From Methanofollis aquaemaris (GTDB taxonomy: Archaea; Halobacteriota; Methanomicrobia; Methanomicrobiales; Methanofollaceae), in contig NZ_CP036172.1 in the NCBI RefSeq assembly GCF_017357525.1, positions 2,454,561 through 2,518,560 on the forward strand: a DNA stretch of 64,000 nucleotides, read 5' to 3'. The first letter of the stretch is position 1. Every line of letters starts with the position of its first letter. The notes under the pieces were generated by a model, which did no database searches, was not told the DNA's origin, and worked only from the letters and a program-made list of their open reading frames with translations. A program made the translations under genes and the position numbers. Below are positions 63,919 to 64,000 of the stretch, piece after piece.

Positions 63919-64000
63919 TCAGGTAGCCATAATCTCTGGAACGAGGACGTCTTCGACAAATTTTACATCGACATCAAGGAAGTGGTGATCCCGGTAGTCA
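63919..64000 (-). CDS. C-terminal end of a gene upstream of cas3', probably a Cas protein
   Basis: Only the last 26 residues are inside the window (FLDVDVKFVEDVLVPEIMAT and preceding DYRDHH). The stop lies 2 bp before the cas3' ATG, so it is cotranscribed with the cas operon. By position a Cas5/Csc1-type or other I-D effector subunit is expected, but the fragment is too short to name. Confidence 0.6.
   Translation of the reverse strand, partial: DYRDHHFLDVDVKFVEDVLVPEIMAT

Noticed and set aside
1-64000. Search for tRNA and rRNA genes
   Set aside because: No convincing T-loop/acceptor arrangement or rRNA segment was found by reading; GGTTCGGGTTCC strings belong to hairpin repeats.

Overview
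The window comes from a GC-rich methanogenic archaeon, most likely of the order Methanomicrobiales and plausibly near Methanofollis or Methanoculleus (inference from gene content). Evidence: two methanogenesis marker proteins (Mmp2, Mmp4/MtxX), an archaeal histone, RfcL with a PCNA-binding tail, archaeal MAT, GatD/GatE, L10e, the c-di-AMP synthase DacZ, archaemetzincin and archaeal families such as DUF2070, UPF0146 and UPF0212. No rRNA or tRNA gene was recognised.

Layout. 0.2-5.8 kb: tRNA methylthiotransferase with a small partner, then the overlapping NAD operon nadX-nadA-nadC and a HEAT-repeat protein. 5.8-10.1 kb: two paralogous ArsB/NhaD-type permeases, each next to a universal stress protein. 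10.1-15.5 kb: archaemetzincin, UPF0146, rfcL, mmp2-mmp4 and histone. 16.4-19.8 kb: MAT followed by hisG-hisA-hisB. 19.9-26.7 kb: one tight minus-strand operon fumA-fumB-korD-korA-korB-korC-sucC-sucD-dacZ, i.e. the fumarate to 2-oxoglutarate branch of the reductive incomplete TCA pathway plus c-di-AMP synthesis. 26.8-33.6 kb: L10e, a TPR lipoprotein, an NrtA/SsuA-type ABC transporter whose binding protein looks circularly permuted, a divergent HTH regulator, and a HEPN / wHTH-nucleotidyltransferase pair. 34.1-43.6 kb: argH-gatD-gatE, a small basic protein and a six-gene operon ending in DUF2070.

43.6 kb onward is accessory DNA: an orphan antitoxin, a MazF-type TA pair, a frameshifted unknown gene, a CopB-type copper ATPase divergent from a Met-rich membrane protein, a decayed replication-protein gene of a mobile element carrying a 38-bp perfect palindrome, an ATP-grasp enzyme, a Fic protein with duplicated operators, a DUF1016 nuclease, a ribbon-helix-helix protein with a truncated copy, and a CRISPR array of 46 repeats with cas2-cas1-cas4-cas3' of subtype I-D. 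The interference genes should lie beyond the right edge.

Most large intergenic gaps hold dispersed GC-rich hairpin repeats or decayed sequence. The most unusual signals are the permuted binding protein, a 23-bp operator found twice before fic and again beside the old end of the CRISPR array, the 38-bp palindrome in the decayed replication gene, and dacZ inside the reductive TCA operon.
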